Assembly (NCBI RefSeq): GCF_026241855.1
Contig: NZ_JAPJDC010000001.1
Coordinates: 992,001 to 1,056,000, forward strand
DNA from: Curtobacterium flaccumfaciens pv. betae
Lineage (GTDB): Bacteria > Actinomycetota > Actinomycetes > Actinomycetales > Microbacteriaceae
Direction: 5' to 3'
DNA length: 64,000 nt
A model generated the notes under the pieces. The model was given only the letters and a program-made list of their open reading frames with translations. It searched no databases and had not been told where the DNA came from. Shown here piece after piece: positions 8,757 to 17,099 of this stretch. The position numbers and the translations under genes are program-made. Numbering within the stretch: position 1 is the first letter of the stretch; each line of letters opens with the position of its first letter.

Positions 8757-9761
8757 ATGGAATTCAGGTACCTGGGCAACTCCGGACTCAAGATCTCCGA
8801 GATCACCTACGGCAACTGGCTGACGCACGGCTCGCAGGTCGAGAACGACGTCGCCACCCAGTGCGTGCGGGCAGCGCTCGACGCCGGCATCACCACGTTC
8901 GACACCGCGGACACGTACGCCAACACCGCCGCCGAGACCGTCCTCGGCGAGGCGCTCAAGGGCGAGCGGCGCCAGTCCCTCGAGGTCTTCACGAAGGTCT
9001 ACTGGCCGACCGGCCCGAAGGGGCACAACGACGTCGGCCTCAGCCGCAAGCACATCATGGAGTCGATCAACGGCTCGCTCGAGCGACTGCAGACCGACTA
9101 CGTCGACCTCTACCAGGCACACCGCTACGACTACGAGACCCCCCTCGAAGAGACGATGCAGGCCTTCGCCGACGTCGTCCGCCAGGGCAAGGCGCTCTAC
9201 ATCGGCGTCAGCGAGTGGTCCGCCGAGCAGATCCGCGCCGGTGCCGCACTCGCCAAGGAGCTCGGCTTCCAGCTCATCTCGAACCAGCCGCAGTACTCGA
9301 TGCTCTGGCGTGTCATCGAGGGCGAGGTCGTCCCCGCCTCGAAGCAGCTCGGCCTGTCGCAGATCGTCTGGTCACCCATCGCGCAGGGCGTCCTGACCGG
9401 CAAGTACAAGCCGGGTCAGCCCCTGCCCGAGGGCTCGCGTGCCACGGACGAGAAGGGCGGCGCGGACATGATCAAGCGGTTCATGCGCGACGAGGTCCTC
9501 GAAGCCGTGCAGCGCCTGCAGCCCGTCGCCGACCAGGCCGGCCTCACGCTGGCGCAGCTCGCGATCGCGTGGACCCTGCAGAACGAGAACGTCGCGAGCG
9601 CCATCGTCGGCGCCTCGCGTCCGCAGCAGGTCACCGACAACGTCAAGGCCGCCGGCGTCAAGCTCGACGCGGACGCCCTCGCGGCGATCGACGAGGCACT
9701 CGGCGACATCCCGGAACGGGACGCGTCCAAGAACGTGTCCCCGTCGTCGCGCCCCGCGTAG
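8757..9761 (+). CDS. Aldo/keto reductase, Kv-beta-like
   Basis: The 334-residue TIM-barrel reductase opens with MEFRYLGNSGLKISEITYGNW and shows the AKR tetrad: Asp and Tyr in FDTADTYANT, Lys in FTKVYW and His in YQAHRYD. The segments WSPIAQGVLTGKY and AIVGASRPQQVTDN are typical of the AKR6 group (potassium-channel beta subunit-like, and bacterial YghZ), which reduce aldehydes or methylglyoxal-like carbonyls with NADPH. Free-standing gene between family A elements and a perfect palindromic terminator. Paralogous in fold, not closely, to the reductase at 4509. Confidence 0.9.
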   Translation: MEFRYLGNSGLKISEITYGNWLTHGSQVENDVATQCVRAALDAGITTFDTADTYANTAAETVLGEALKGERRQSLEVFTKVYWPTGPKGHNDVGLSRKHIMESINGSLERLQTDYVDLYQAHRYDYETPLEETMQAFADVVRQGKALYIGVSEWSAEQIRAGAALAKELGFQLISNQPQYSMLWRVIEGEVVPASKQLGLSQIVWSPIAQGVLTGKYKPGQPLPEGSRATDEKGGADMIKRFMRDEVLEAVQRLQPVADQAGLTLAQLAIAWTLQNENVASAIVGASRPQQVTDNVKAAGVKLDADALAAIDEALGDIPERDASKNVSPSSRPA

Positions 9762-9773
9762 ACGCAACCGACC

Positions 9774-9821
9774 GACGGACGGGAGGCCCGGTGCCAGCTG
9801 GCACCGGGCCTCCCGTCCGTC
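9774..9821. terminator. 48-bp perfect palindrome terminator
   Basis: Perfect inverted repeat of 24-bp arms (beginning GACGGACGGGAGGCCCGG) with AGCT at the centre, directly after the aldo/keto reductase. Same stem family as 4455. Confidence 0.8.
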
Positions 9822-9950
9822 GTGCCCGCCCCATGACCACCGCAGCTGACGGATCGTCAAGATGAACGGCATGTGTCGCGCATCTGGCAGGGGCCTGGCA
9901 AATCGCGTACCCCGCCCAACCCACCCGTCCGCGTCCCCCGAATCGGGGGC

Positions 9951-10475
9951 ATGACCCGAACTCATACCCCCGTTCTGGTGTCACCCGACACCGGTGCGGT
10001 GCGGACCGTGCGCCCTGGCACGGTCCCGCGCCTGCTCGCCACCGCGAGGCAACTCGCGTCGTTCGGCACCATCGGTGCCGTCTGCTTCGTCATCGACCTG
10101 GGCGTCTACAACCTGCTCCGCGCCACCGTCATGTCGGACGGTCCCATCGCCGCGAAGATCGTGTCGGCCATCGTGGCGACCTCGATCGCGTGGATCGGCA
10201 ACCGCTTCATCACCTTCCGCGCCCAGCGCCAGACCGGCCGCCGCGAGACCGTCCGCGAGGGGTTGCTCTTCGCTGCCACGAACCTCGTCGGCCTCGGCAT
10301 CGCCGCTGCCTGCCTGTTCGTCTCGCACTACGTCCTCGGCTTCACGTCCACCCTCGCCGACAACGTCGCCGGCAACGGCGTCGGCCTCGTCCTCGGCACC
10401 GCGTTCCGGTTCGCCGCGTACAAGGCCCTCGTCTTCCGGTCCACCGACACACGTCCGAAGGGGTTCCCCGAATGA
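9951..10475 (+). CDS. GtrA family membrane protein
   Basis: A 174-residue protein with four predicted membrane helices and the GtrA signature (FGTIGAVCFVIDLGVYNLL; later IAWIGNRFITFRAQ; FRFAAYKALVF). GtrA-like proteins are thought to flip polyprenyl-phosphate-linked sugars for surface polysaccharide or teichoic acid synthesis. It opens the polysaccharide locus; its TGA overlaps the ATG of the next glycosyltransferase by 4 bp. The ATG at 9951 is preceded by a short CCCCC/GGGGG hairpin rather than a clear Shine-Dalgarno. Confidence 0.85.
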   Translation: MTRTHTPVLVSPDTGAVRTVRPGTVPRLLATARQLASFGTIGAVCFVIDLGVYNLLRATVMSDGPIAAKIVSAIVATSIAWIGNRFITFRAQRQTGRRETVREGLLFAATNLVGLGIAAACLFVSHYVLGFTSTLADNVAGNGVGLVLGTAFRFAAYKALVFRSTDTRPKGFPE

Positions 10476-11977
10476 CCATCTCAGCCGTGTTGCTGACGGC
10501 CGCAGGGCCGCTGCTCCAGCCCGACAACGACACCGGGACGACGGGGGACGTCCCGAACCGAGGAACCACGGACGTGCCGACGGGAGGCTCGGGGCAGCTC
10601 CCACAGGCCGCCTGGTCGCTGGGCGAGTGGCTCGGCTACTCGACCCTCATCGCCCTCTCCGTGCTGCTCACGATCATCGCGTTGACCACCCTCTGGTGGA
10701 TGCTGCACGCCTGGCGCTCCCGGGACGCGCTGAAGTCCACCAGCTTCAGCCAGACCCCGCGTCCGGCGACGCACCGGTTCACGCTCCTGGTGCCCGGTCG
10801 GCACGAGCAGGACGTGATGGGGCAGACGCTCGACATGCTCGCGACCCAGGACCACCCCGACTTCGAGATCATCGCGATCGTCGGGGAGGACGACCCGGAG
10901 ACCGACGCCGTCGTGCGTGCTGCGGCGGCTCGGCACCCCTCCCTGATCAAGGTCGTGGTGGACGACACCCTGCCGAAGAACAAGCCGAAGGCGATGAACC
11001 TGGCGCTCCAGCACGCGACGGGTGACATCGTCGGGGTGTTCGACGCCGAGGACGAGGTCTACCCGCGGCTGCTCTCCCTCGTCGACTCGCGGTTCCAGGA
11101 GACCGACGCCGACGTGGTGCAGGGCGGCGTTCAGCTGATGAACTTCACGTCGAGCTGGTGGTCGCTCCGGAACGTCCTGGAGTACTACTTCTGGTTCCGC
11201 TCGCGCCTGCACTTCCACGCCGGGTCCAAGTTCATCCCCCTCGGGGGCAACACCGTCTTCGTGACCCGCTCCCGCCTGGAGTGGTCGAACGGCTGGGATG
11301 CCCACTGCCTCGCCGAGGACTGCGAACTCGGCGTGCGGCTCTCCGCCGACGGCGCGAAGGTCGTCGTCGCCTACAGCCCCGAGGCCGTCACCCGCGAGGA
11401 GACCCCGCCGACCTTCGCCTCGCTGCTCAAACAGCGCACGCGGTGGAACCAGGGCTTCCTGCAGGTGCTGGGCAAGGGGGAGTGGAAGAAGCTGCCGTCC
11501 TTCCGGCAGCGGTTCTTCGCCCGCTACATGCTCACGATGCCGTTCATCCAGGCGGCCACCGGGCTGCTCATCCCGCTGAGCGTCCTGATGATCCTGTTCG
11601 TCAAGGTGCCGACGGCGATCGCCCTCGTGTCGTTCGTGCCGGTGGCGCCGACGCTCATGCTGCTCGCCGTCGAGATCGTCGGGCTGAACGAGTTCGGTCG
11701 TCTGTACGGCGAGAAGGTCCGGTTCCGCGACTACGTGCGGCTCGTGCTCGGCCTGGTGCCGTACCAGGTGTTCCTCGCCGCCGCGGCGGTCCGGGCAGTC
11801 GTCCGGCACGCCAAGGGCCAGAACGGGTGGGAGAAGACCGAGCACACCGGCCAGCACCGCACCGGACAGGTGGTCGGCTTCGCCTCGGACCTGGACGGAT
11901 CGGGCGCAGCGTCGTCCGCGGGCGCAGCGTCGTCCGATCGTGCGTTCGCCGGCACCACCACGGGAGGCACCCGATGA
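10472..11977 (+). CDS. Membrane glycosyltransferase family 2, cellulose-synthase-like
   Basis: A 501-residue processive-type GT2. A luminal N-terminal tail is followed by a membrane helix (about 50-75), then the catalytic domain with VPGRHEQD, the UDP-binding DAED, the acid EDCELG and the processivity motif QRTRW, then three or four C-terminal helices (PFIQAATGLLIPLSVLMI onward). This motif order is that of BcsA/hyaluronan-synthase-like enzymes, which polymerise and export a beta-glycan from a nucleotide sugar. No PilZ domain is present, so c-di-GMP control through BcsA-PilZ is not expected. Overlaps both neighbours by 4 bp. The nearby GH8 gene supports a beta-glucan product. Confidence 0.85.
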   Translation: MTISAVLLTAAGPLLQPDNDTGTTGDVPNRGTTDVPTGGSGQLPQAAWSLGEWLGYSTLIALSVLLTIIALTTLWWMLHAWRSRDALKSTSFSQTPRPATHRFTLLVPGRHEQDVMGQTLDMLATQDHPDFEIIAIVGEDDPETDAVVRAAAARHPSLIKVVVDDTLPKNKPKAMNLALQHATGDIVGVFDAEDEVYPRLLSLVDSRFQETDADVVQGGVQLMNFTSSWWSLRNVLEYYFWFRSRLHFHAGSKFIPLGGNTVFVTRSRLEWSNGWDAHCLAEDCELGVRLSADGAKVVVAYSPEAVTREETPPTFASLLKQRTRWNQGFLQVLGKGEWKKLPSFRQRFFARYMLTMPFIQAATGLLIPLSVLMILFVKVPTAIALVSFVPVAPTLMLLAVEIVGLNEFGRLYGEKVRFRDYVRLVLGLVPYQVFLAAAAVRAVVRHAKGQNGWEKTEHTGQHRTGQVVGFASDLDGSGAASSAGAASSDRAFAGTTTGGTR

Positions 11978-13962
11978 CCGCCAGCATCACCGACACCACG
12001 GGCATCCCGATCCGTGGTGGCACCACCGCGCACCGGGCCGGCATCGGGGCGTGGTTCCGCCGGCACGCGGCCAGCCTGACGTGGTTGCTGCCCGTCGTCG
12101 CGGTGACCGTGCTCGTCCAGGCCTGGAACATGTCGGGCACACCGCAGCGCATCGACGACGAGGGGACCTACACCGCACAGGCGTGGGCGATCACGAACCT
12201 CGGCGAGCTCACCCACTACACGTACTGGTACGACCACCCGCCGCTCGGATGGATCCAGATCGCCGGGTACACCGGGTTGACCGGGGCGTTCGCGCGGTAC
12301 CCCTTCGCGGTGGAGGCCGGGCGCGAGGCCATGGTGTTCTTCTCCGCCGTCTCGAGCATCCTGCTGTTCGTCCTGGCCCGACGTCTCGGTGCCGGACGGA
12401 TCACGGCGGCCGCGGCCGGACTCGTCTTCGCGCTGTCACCGCTCGCGCTGCAGTACCACCGCACCGTGTACATCGACAACGTCGCGACGCCCTGGCTGCT
12501 CGCCGCGTTCGTCCTCGTGCTGAGCCGTCGCCAGCAGCTCGCCGGGTTCGCCGGTGCCGCTGCCTGCCTCGGCATCGCCGTGCTGTCCAAGGAGACCTAC
12601 CTGCTCGCACTGCCGTTCCTGATCTGGATGGCCGTGCGTCGCGCCGACAAGAGCACCCGCCGGTACACGCTCAGCGTCGCCGGGGCCGTGCTCGTGCTGA
12701 TCGGCGGCGGGTACCTGCTGCTCGCCGCGGTGAAGGGCGAACTCGTGCCGGGCAACGGGCGAGTCAGCCTGTGGGAGGGCGTCACTTACCAGCTCGGGTC
12801 GCGGACCGCTTCCGGATCCGTGTTCGACGGGGGCAGCCTGGCGAACGAGGCGGCCGCGCAGTGGTGGGCACTCGACCCGGTGTTCATCGTGCTCGGCTCG
12901 GTCGCGGCCGTCGTCGGGCTGTTCCTGCGACGGGTCCGACCGATCGCCGCGATGCTCGTGTTCCTGCTCGCGGTGATGTTCCGGCCGAACGGGTACCTGC
13001 CGGTGCCCTACGTCATCATGCTCATCCCGTTCGCAGCGCTCCTCGTCGCGTACACCGTCGAGCGTGCCGTCCTGACGATCGCCGGTCGGGTCCACACCCG
13101 GGGCCGGTTCGGCCCGAGGGCACGGCGCGGCCTCGGCATCACCTGGGCCGTCGTCGCGGCTGCGGCCCTCGTCGTCGCGGTGCCGCTGTGGGGGACACAG
13201 CTGCGGGGCTTCCTGCTGGGCAACCTCGACCTGCCCATGCAGCAGGCCGAGCAGTGGGTGGGCGACAACGTGCCGAAGTCCTCGCGTCTGCTGGTCGACG
13301 ACGCCATGTGGGTCGACCTCGTGGACGACGGCTTCGCCCGGAACAACGTCGTCTGGTACTACAAGCTCGACACCGACGGAGCAGTGGAACGGCAGTCCCC
13401 GAACGGCTGGAAGGACTCGGACTCCGTCATCACGACGGACTCCATGCGCACCGGCGGCAACTCGTCCACCGACGTCCGACAGGCGATCGAGAACTCCACG
13501 GCCGTCGCGACCTTCGGCACCGGTGACCAGCAGGTCGAGGTCCGCCGGATCCATGCCGAGGGAGCCAGCGCCGCCGAGACGGCGATCACCCGGGCCACCG
13601 ACGTCCGGAAGACCCTGGGAACCGAGCTCGCATCGAACCCGGCCCTGCGTGCGGACGACGGCACGAAGTCGCAGTTCCGTGCCGGACAGGTCGACTCGCG
13701 GGCGATGATCGCGCTCGGACAGGTGCTCGCCGACCAGGACGTGCGGGTCGACCGGTTCACCCCGCGCACCGGGGAGACCGGCCAGCCGTTCCGCACCGTC
13801 GTCCTGCACACGAGCGACGACGCGTCGGCAGCACGGGTCGCTCGGACCTTCGACGCCATGTCCCAGGCGTTCCGGCCGGACTCGGTCGAGCGTGAGGGAG
13901 CACGGCTCACGGTGACGTACACCCCGGCCGACCCGACGACGACCGCGACGAGCGCCTCGTGA
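11974..13962 (+). CDS. GT39/ArnT-like membrane glycosyltransferase
   Basis: A 662-residue polytopic protein. The first periplasmic loop carries the acidic pair in RIDDEGTYTAQAW (about residue 60), the active-site signature of GT-C enzymes such as ArnT and protein O-mannosyltransferases, which use polyprenyl-phosphate sugars. Another loop has YTYWYDHPPLGWIQIAGY, also conserved in the family. About ten helices are followed by a soluble C-terminal domain from about residue 420. The polyprenyl-phosphate mannose synthase at the end of this locus is a plausible donor supplier. Starts inside the stop of the GT2 gene (ATGA). Confidence 0.85.
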   Translation: MTASITDTTGIPIRGGTTAHRAGIGAWFRRHAASLTWLLPVVAVTVLVQAWNMSGTPQRIDDEGTYTAQAWAITNLGELTHYTYWYDHPPLGWIQIAGYTGLTGAFARYPFAVEAGREAMVFFSAVSSILLFVLARRLGAGRITAAAAGLVFALSPLALQYHRTVYIDNVATPWLLAAFVLVLSRRQQLAGFAGAAACLGIAVLSKETYLLALPFLIWMAVRRADKSTRRYTLSVAGAVLVLIGGGYLLLAAVKGELVPGNGRVSLWEGVTYQLGSRTASGSVFDGGSLANEAAAQWWALDPVFIVLGSVAAVVGLFLRRVRPIAAMLVFLLAVMFRPNGYLPVPYVIMLIPFAALLVAYTVERAVLTIAGRVHTRGRFGPRARRGLGITWAVVAAAALVVAVPLWGTQLRGFLLGNLDLPMQQAEQWVGDNVPKSSRLLVDDAMWVDLVDDGFARNNVVWYYKLDTDGAVERQSPNGWKDSDSVITTDSMRTGGNSSTDVRQAIENSTAVATFGTGDQQVEVRRIHAEGASAAETAITRATDVRKTLGTELASNPALRADDGTKSQFRAGQVDSRAMIALGQVLADQDVRVDRFTPRTGETGQPFRTVVLHTSDDASAARVARTFDAMSQAFRPDSVEREGARLTVTYTPADPTTTATSAS

Positions 13963-14011
13963 CCCCCGATCGCTCGGCCGCGCCGGGGCTGGAGCTGGAG
14001 CTGGTGCTGGG

Positions 14012-14068
14012 CGAGCGGGCGAAATGCCCGGAGGGCTCCGGCGCTCACCCGGGTATTCCGCCCGCTCG
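14012..14068. repeat. Family A palindromic element, copy 6
   Basis: 57 bp, arms CGAGCGGGCGAAATGCCCGG and CCGGGTATTCCGCCCGCTCG. Nearly identical in its centre (AGGGCTCCGGCGCTCAC) to copy 7, 114 bp away. Confidence 0.88.
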
Positions 14069-14125
14069 CCGGATCGGCCGCGGAACCGCTCCCCGCGAAC
14101 ACGTCGGGGCGGAACGCCCGCTGGA

Positions 14126-14182
14126 CGAGCGGGCGAAATGCCCGGAGGGCTCCGGCGCTCACCCCGGCATTCCGCCCGCTCG
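14126..14182. repeat. Family A palindromic element, copy 7
   Basis: 57 bp, same centre as copy 6, so this pair arose by local duplication. Confidence 0.88.
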
Positions 14183-14269
14183 CCCGGCGGCCCGGACGAC
14201 AACGCCACGAGCCACACCTCGACACGACGACCGCACGCCAACCGCACCTCGACCCGAAGGAGCACCATC

Positions 14270-15093
14270 ATGACCGCACACACCACGAACCGCCGCCGCA
14301 CCGTCGTCATCGGAGCGCTCGCCGCCACACTCGTCGCCGCGACCGTCGGGCTCGCCGCCCCCCAGACCGCTTCCGCCGCGACCGCCGACCAGGGCTGGCT
14401 CCGCGTCGGACACCTGTCGCCGGACACGAAGGGCGTCGACGTCGAACTGTCCAGCCTCGCCGGGGGAAGACCGTCTTCGAACTCGACGACGTCACCTACG
14501 GCCAGGTCAGCCCGTACGAGAAGCTGCCGGTCGGCACCTACGTCCTGTCGATGCGCGCCGCTGACGCGCCGGGTTCCACCCCGGTCATCTCCACCGACGT
14601 CACCGTGCAGAAGGGCGACGCCAGCACCGTCGTCGCCTACGGCAAGAACGACGGGCTGAAGACGACCGCGTTCACCGACGACCTGCAGCAGCCCGGCGAC
14701 GGCAAGGCGAAGCTCCGGCTCGTGCAGGCCGCCACCACCGCGAAGCGCGTCGACGTGCAGACCTCCGACGGCACCCCGATCGCCGAGGACGCCACCTTCG
14801 GCACCGCCACCAAGTACGCGACGGTCGACGCCGGCAAGTGGTCGCTCGACGTCTCCGGCAGCGGCCAGCGGGGCACCGCGAAGGTCGACCTCGCCGGCAA
14901 CACCGTCTCGACCCTGTTCGTCCTCGACGACAGCAAGGGCAACCTGACGGTCGTGCCCGTGACGGACGCCGCCGCGACCGCCGCCACCCCGTCCGGCGGG
15001 GTGCAGACCGGCGGTGGCGGCACAGCCGCGGACCGTCCGGTGACCGAGGCGTTCCACGCGGCCGTCGCGATGCTCCGCTCGCTGTTCCGCTGA
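14270..15093 (+). pseudogene. Secreted DUF4397 protein, single-base frameshift
   Basis: The start (ATG at 14270, GAAGGAG upstream) gives a signal peptide: basic RRR, a hydrophobic GALAATLVAATVGLAA stretch, then cleavage after TASA. The DUF4397 domain follows (WLRVGHLSPDTKGVDVELSS). At the G-run 14462-14466 the frame breaks; reading on with one base added gives KTVFELDDVTYG and then the rest in the frame of 14551 (MRAADAPGSTP to MLRSLFR). So a single base is missing, about 65 codons in. It is a pseudogene or a homopolymer sequencing error; the intact sense afterwards makes an error or very recent loss likely. DUF4397 proteins often neighbour class F sortases, as here. Confidence 0.75.
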
Positions 15094-15104
15094 CGCCCCG
15101 GACT

Positions 15105-15152
15105 GGAGGCGCGGATCACGTGCGCTGCACGGCCCAGGTGATCCGCGCCTCC
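15105..15152. terminator. Hairpin terminator after the DUF4397 gene
   Basis: Stem GGAGGCGCGGATCAC pairs with GTGATCCGCGCCTCC around an 18-nt loop, followed by TCTTC. A relative of the GGAGGC stem family. Confidence 0.7.
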
Positions 15153-15192
15153 TCTTCGACCCCCCCCACCATCCCCGGAGAGGCAGGCCAGC

Positions 15193-16347
15193 ATGACCCG
15201 CAGGACCTGGATACCGGTCGCCGCCGCGGCGGCCGTCATCGTCGCCATCGTGGTCGCGATCGTCGCGGTCCGCCCCTGGTCGTCGAGCACCACGACCGCC
15301 GCTCGTGGCACGGCCACCCCGACCTCGACCACCGCGCCCGACGCGGCGCGCTCGCCGCAGCAGCTCCGGTCGGCGTTCCTGGACCGCTACGTCGAGGACG
15401 GTCGTGTCGTCCGCACCGATCAGGGTGGTGACACCGTCAGCGAGGGGCAGGCGTACGGCCTGCTCATCGCCTACGCGAACGACGACCGTGCGCGCTTCGA
15501 CGCGATCTGGGAGTGGACGAGGGACCACCTGCTCACCGACGACGACCTGCTGGCGTGGCGGTGGACGTCCGACGGGGGCGTCGCCGACGAGCAGTCCGCG
15601 AGCGACGCCGACCTCGACGCCGCTCGGGCCCTCGTGCTCGCGGGGAAGGCCTGGGACGACGACCGGTACACCGCCGCGGGGAAGCGCATCGCGGCGGGGA
15701 TCCTCCAGCACGAGACGGCCCGGACGGACCTCGGCACGATCCTGCTGCCCGGACCGTGGGCGGATCAGGAGCCCTACCGGTACAACGCCTCGTACGCGTC
15801 ACCCGTGGCCTTCTCGGTGCTGGCGGACGCCACCGGGGACGACCGCTGGAACGCGCTGAACCGGGGTTCGCGCGCCGTGACGGCCGCCGTGCTGGACGCC
15901 TCCGACCTGCCCAGCGACTGGTCCCAGGTCCACGCCGACGGATCGGTGGACCCGATGCCGCCCGTCGGTGGGGACGGGCGCGTGCTCTACGGGTACGACG
16001 CGATGCGGACGCCGCTCCGGTACGCCGAGGCGTGTTCGGCGCCCGACCGGGAGCTCGCGGCGGCCCTCGCGCCCACGCTCGGACGGACGACGCGGCTCGC
16101 CTCGCAGCTCGACCTCGGTGGCACCCCGGTGACGCAGGACACGAACGCGCTGGCCTACACCGCGCGGGCCGCTGCCGAGCAGGCCGCGGGTTCCTCCCGT
16201 GCGGCTGCCGACGACCTCGAGCGGGCCGCCCGGACGGCGGCGACCACACCGACCTACTACGGAGACGCCTGGCTGGCCATCGGTTCGACCATGCTGACCT
16301 CCGACGTGCTCGGGGGCTGTGCCAGCGACGTCGGAGCCGGCTCGTGA
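15193..16347 (+). CDS. Glycoside hydrolase family 8 (endoglucanase-like)
   Basis: The 384-residue protein has a signal anchor (about residues 7-27) and a Thr/Ala-rich spacer, then the GH8 (alpha/alpha)6 domain: the catalytic acid in TVSEGQAYGLL (Glu about 83) and the ASDADLDAARAL motif (about 137), which holds the substrate-binding and base aspartates. GH8 enzymes cut beta-1,4-glucan or related chains by inversion. Bacterial cellulose operons carry a GH8 (BcsZ) that trims product; its position two genes after a cellulose-synthase-like GT2 argues for the same role. The stop overlaps the sortase start by 4 bp. Anchored on the outer face of the membrane or released. Confidence 0.88.
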   Translation: MTRRTWIPVAAAAAVIVAIVVAIVAVRPWSSSTTTAARGTATPTSTTAPDAARSPQQLRSAFLDRYVEDGRVVRTDQGGDTVSEGQAYGLLIAYANDDRARFDAIWEWTRDHLLTDDDLLAWRWTSDGGVADEQSASDADLDAARALVLAGKAWDDDRYTAAGKRIAAGILQHETARTDLGTILLPGPWADQEPYRYNASYASPVAFSVLADATGDDRWNALNRGSRAVTAAVLDASDLPSDWSQVHADGSVDPMPPVGGDGRVLYGYDAMRTPLRYAEACSAPDRELAAALAPTLGRTTRLASQLDLGGTPVTQDTNALAYTARAAAEQAAGSSRAAADDLERAARTAATTPTYYGDAWLAIGSTMLTSDVLGGCASDVGAGS

Positions 16348-17054
16348 GCGGCCGTCGGAGCGCCGGGCGCGTCTCGGCCGTCCGGCGCCGAGGCGTGGTC
16401 ATCGGTGCCGTGGTCGCCGCCGTCGTGGTGGTCGGGGGCGTGGCCGGGGTGGCGGTCGCGTCGACGGTGGGCGGCGGCGCGGGGGAGCGTGCCGCGTCGT
16501 CGGCGTCAGCGTCCCCGTCGCAGTCGTCCACGTCGCAGTCGTCTTCTTCGTCCTCGGGTTCCGGCACCGACGGGTTCCAGGATCCGGCCGCACCCGAGGC
16601 TCGCTCGACGGCCACACCGGTCAGCGTGTCGATCCCGGCCATCGGCGTGCGGTCCTCGCTCGAGGACCTGCACCGCGGCGCTGCCGGAGAACTCGACCCG
16701 CCCGTCGGCTGGGACAGCGCGGGCTGGTTCAGCGACGGGATCGTCCCCGGCGAGGTCGGCCCCGCCGTCATCGCCGGTCACGTCGACAGTCCCACGAGCG
16801 CCGCGGTGTTCTTCCGACTCGACGAACTGGTCGCCGGCGACGAGGTCCACGTCCGGATGTCCGACGGCAGCACCCGCACCTTCACCGTGGACCGTTCCGA
16901 ACGCGCCGCCAAGTCGGCGTTCCCGACGAGCGACGTCTACGGCCCCACCCCTACTCCGCAACTCCGACTCATCACCTGCGACGGCACGTTCGACACCGCC
17001 ACCGGGCACTACACGGACAATCTGATCGTGTTCGCAGACCTCTCGTCGGATTGA
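16344..17054 (+). CDS. Class F sortase
   Basis: A 236-residue membrane-anchored transpeptidase. One N-terminal helix (about 14-40) and a Ser-rich linker (about 45-72) precede the sortase barrel (VSIPAIGVRSSLEDL, VGWDSAGWFSDGIVPGEVGP). The catalytic His is in IAGHVDS (H146) and the Cys in LRLITCDG (C212). No arginine occurs in the 24 residues after the Cys, where sortases normally have their third catalytic residue. Class F sortases are actinobacterial and poorly characterised. GTG start overlaps the GH8 stop. No LPXTG substrate is encoded nearby; the DUF4397 protein ends without one. Confidence 0.85.
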   Translation: MSGRRSAGRVSAVRRRGVVIGAVVAAVVVVGGVAGVAVASTVGGGAGERAASSASASPSQSSTSQSSSSSSGSGTDGFQDPAAPEARSTATPVSVSIPAIGVRSSLEDLHRGAAGELDPPVGWDSAGWFSDGIVPGEVGPAVIAGHVDSPTSAAVFFRLDELVAGDEVHVRMSDGSTRTFTVDRSERAAKSAFPTSDVYGPTPTPQLRLITCDGTFDTATGHYTDNLIVFADLSSD

Positions 17055-17099
17055 CCCACCAAGCCAGCGATACATTCGACTGCGAGCACGAGGAGCACC

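Larger units (their letters stand above)
13963..14269. other. Intergenic stretch with two palindromic elements
   Basis: 307 bp between the GT39-like and DUF4397 genes. It holds family A copies 6 and 7 and a GAAGGAG ribosome binding site at its end; no gene is seen. Confidence 0.7.

Noticed and set aside
14012..14182. Insertion sequence or MITE with target-site duplication
   Set aside because: No transposase and no consistent flanking direct repeat could be seen around the copies; kept as an unclassified palindromic repeat.
14270..15093. Programmed ribosomal frameshift in the DUF4397 gene
   Set aside because: The site is a plain G-run with no obvious slippery heptamer or stimulatory structure, and the change reads as a simple one-base loss; mutation or sequencing error is simpler.
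12436..15711. A minus-strand open frame of about 1,090 codons across the polysaccharide locus
   Set aside because: Antisense to the GT39, DUF4397 and GH8 genes and crosses two repeat elements; no recognisable domain.
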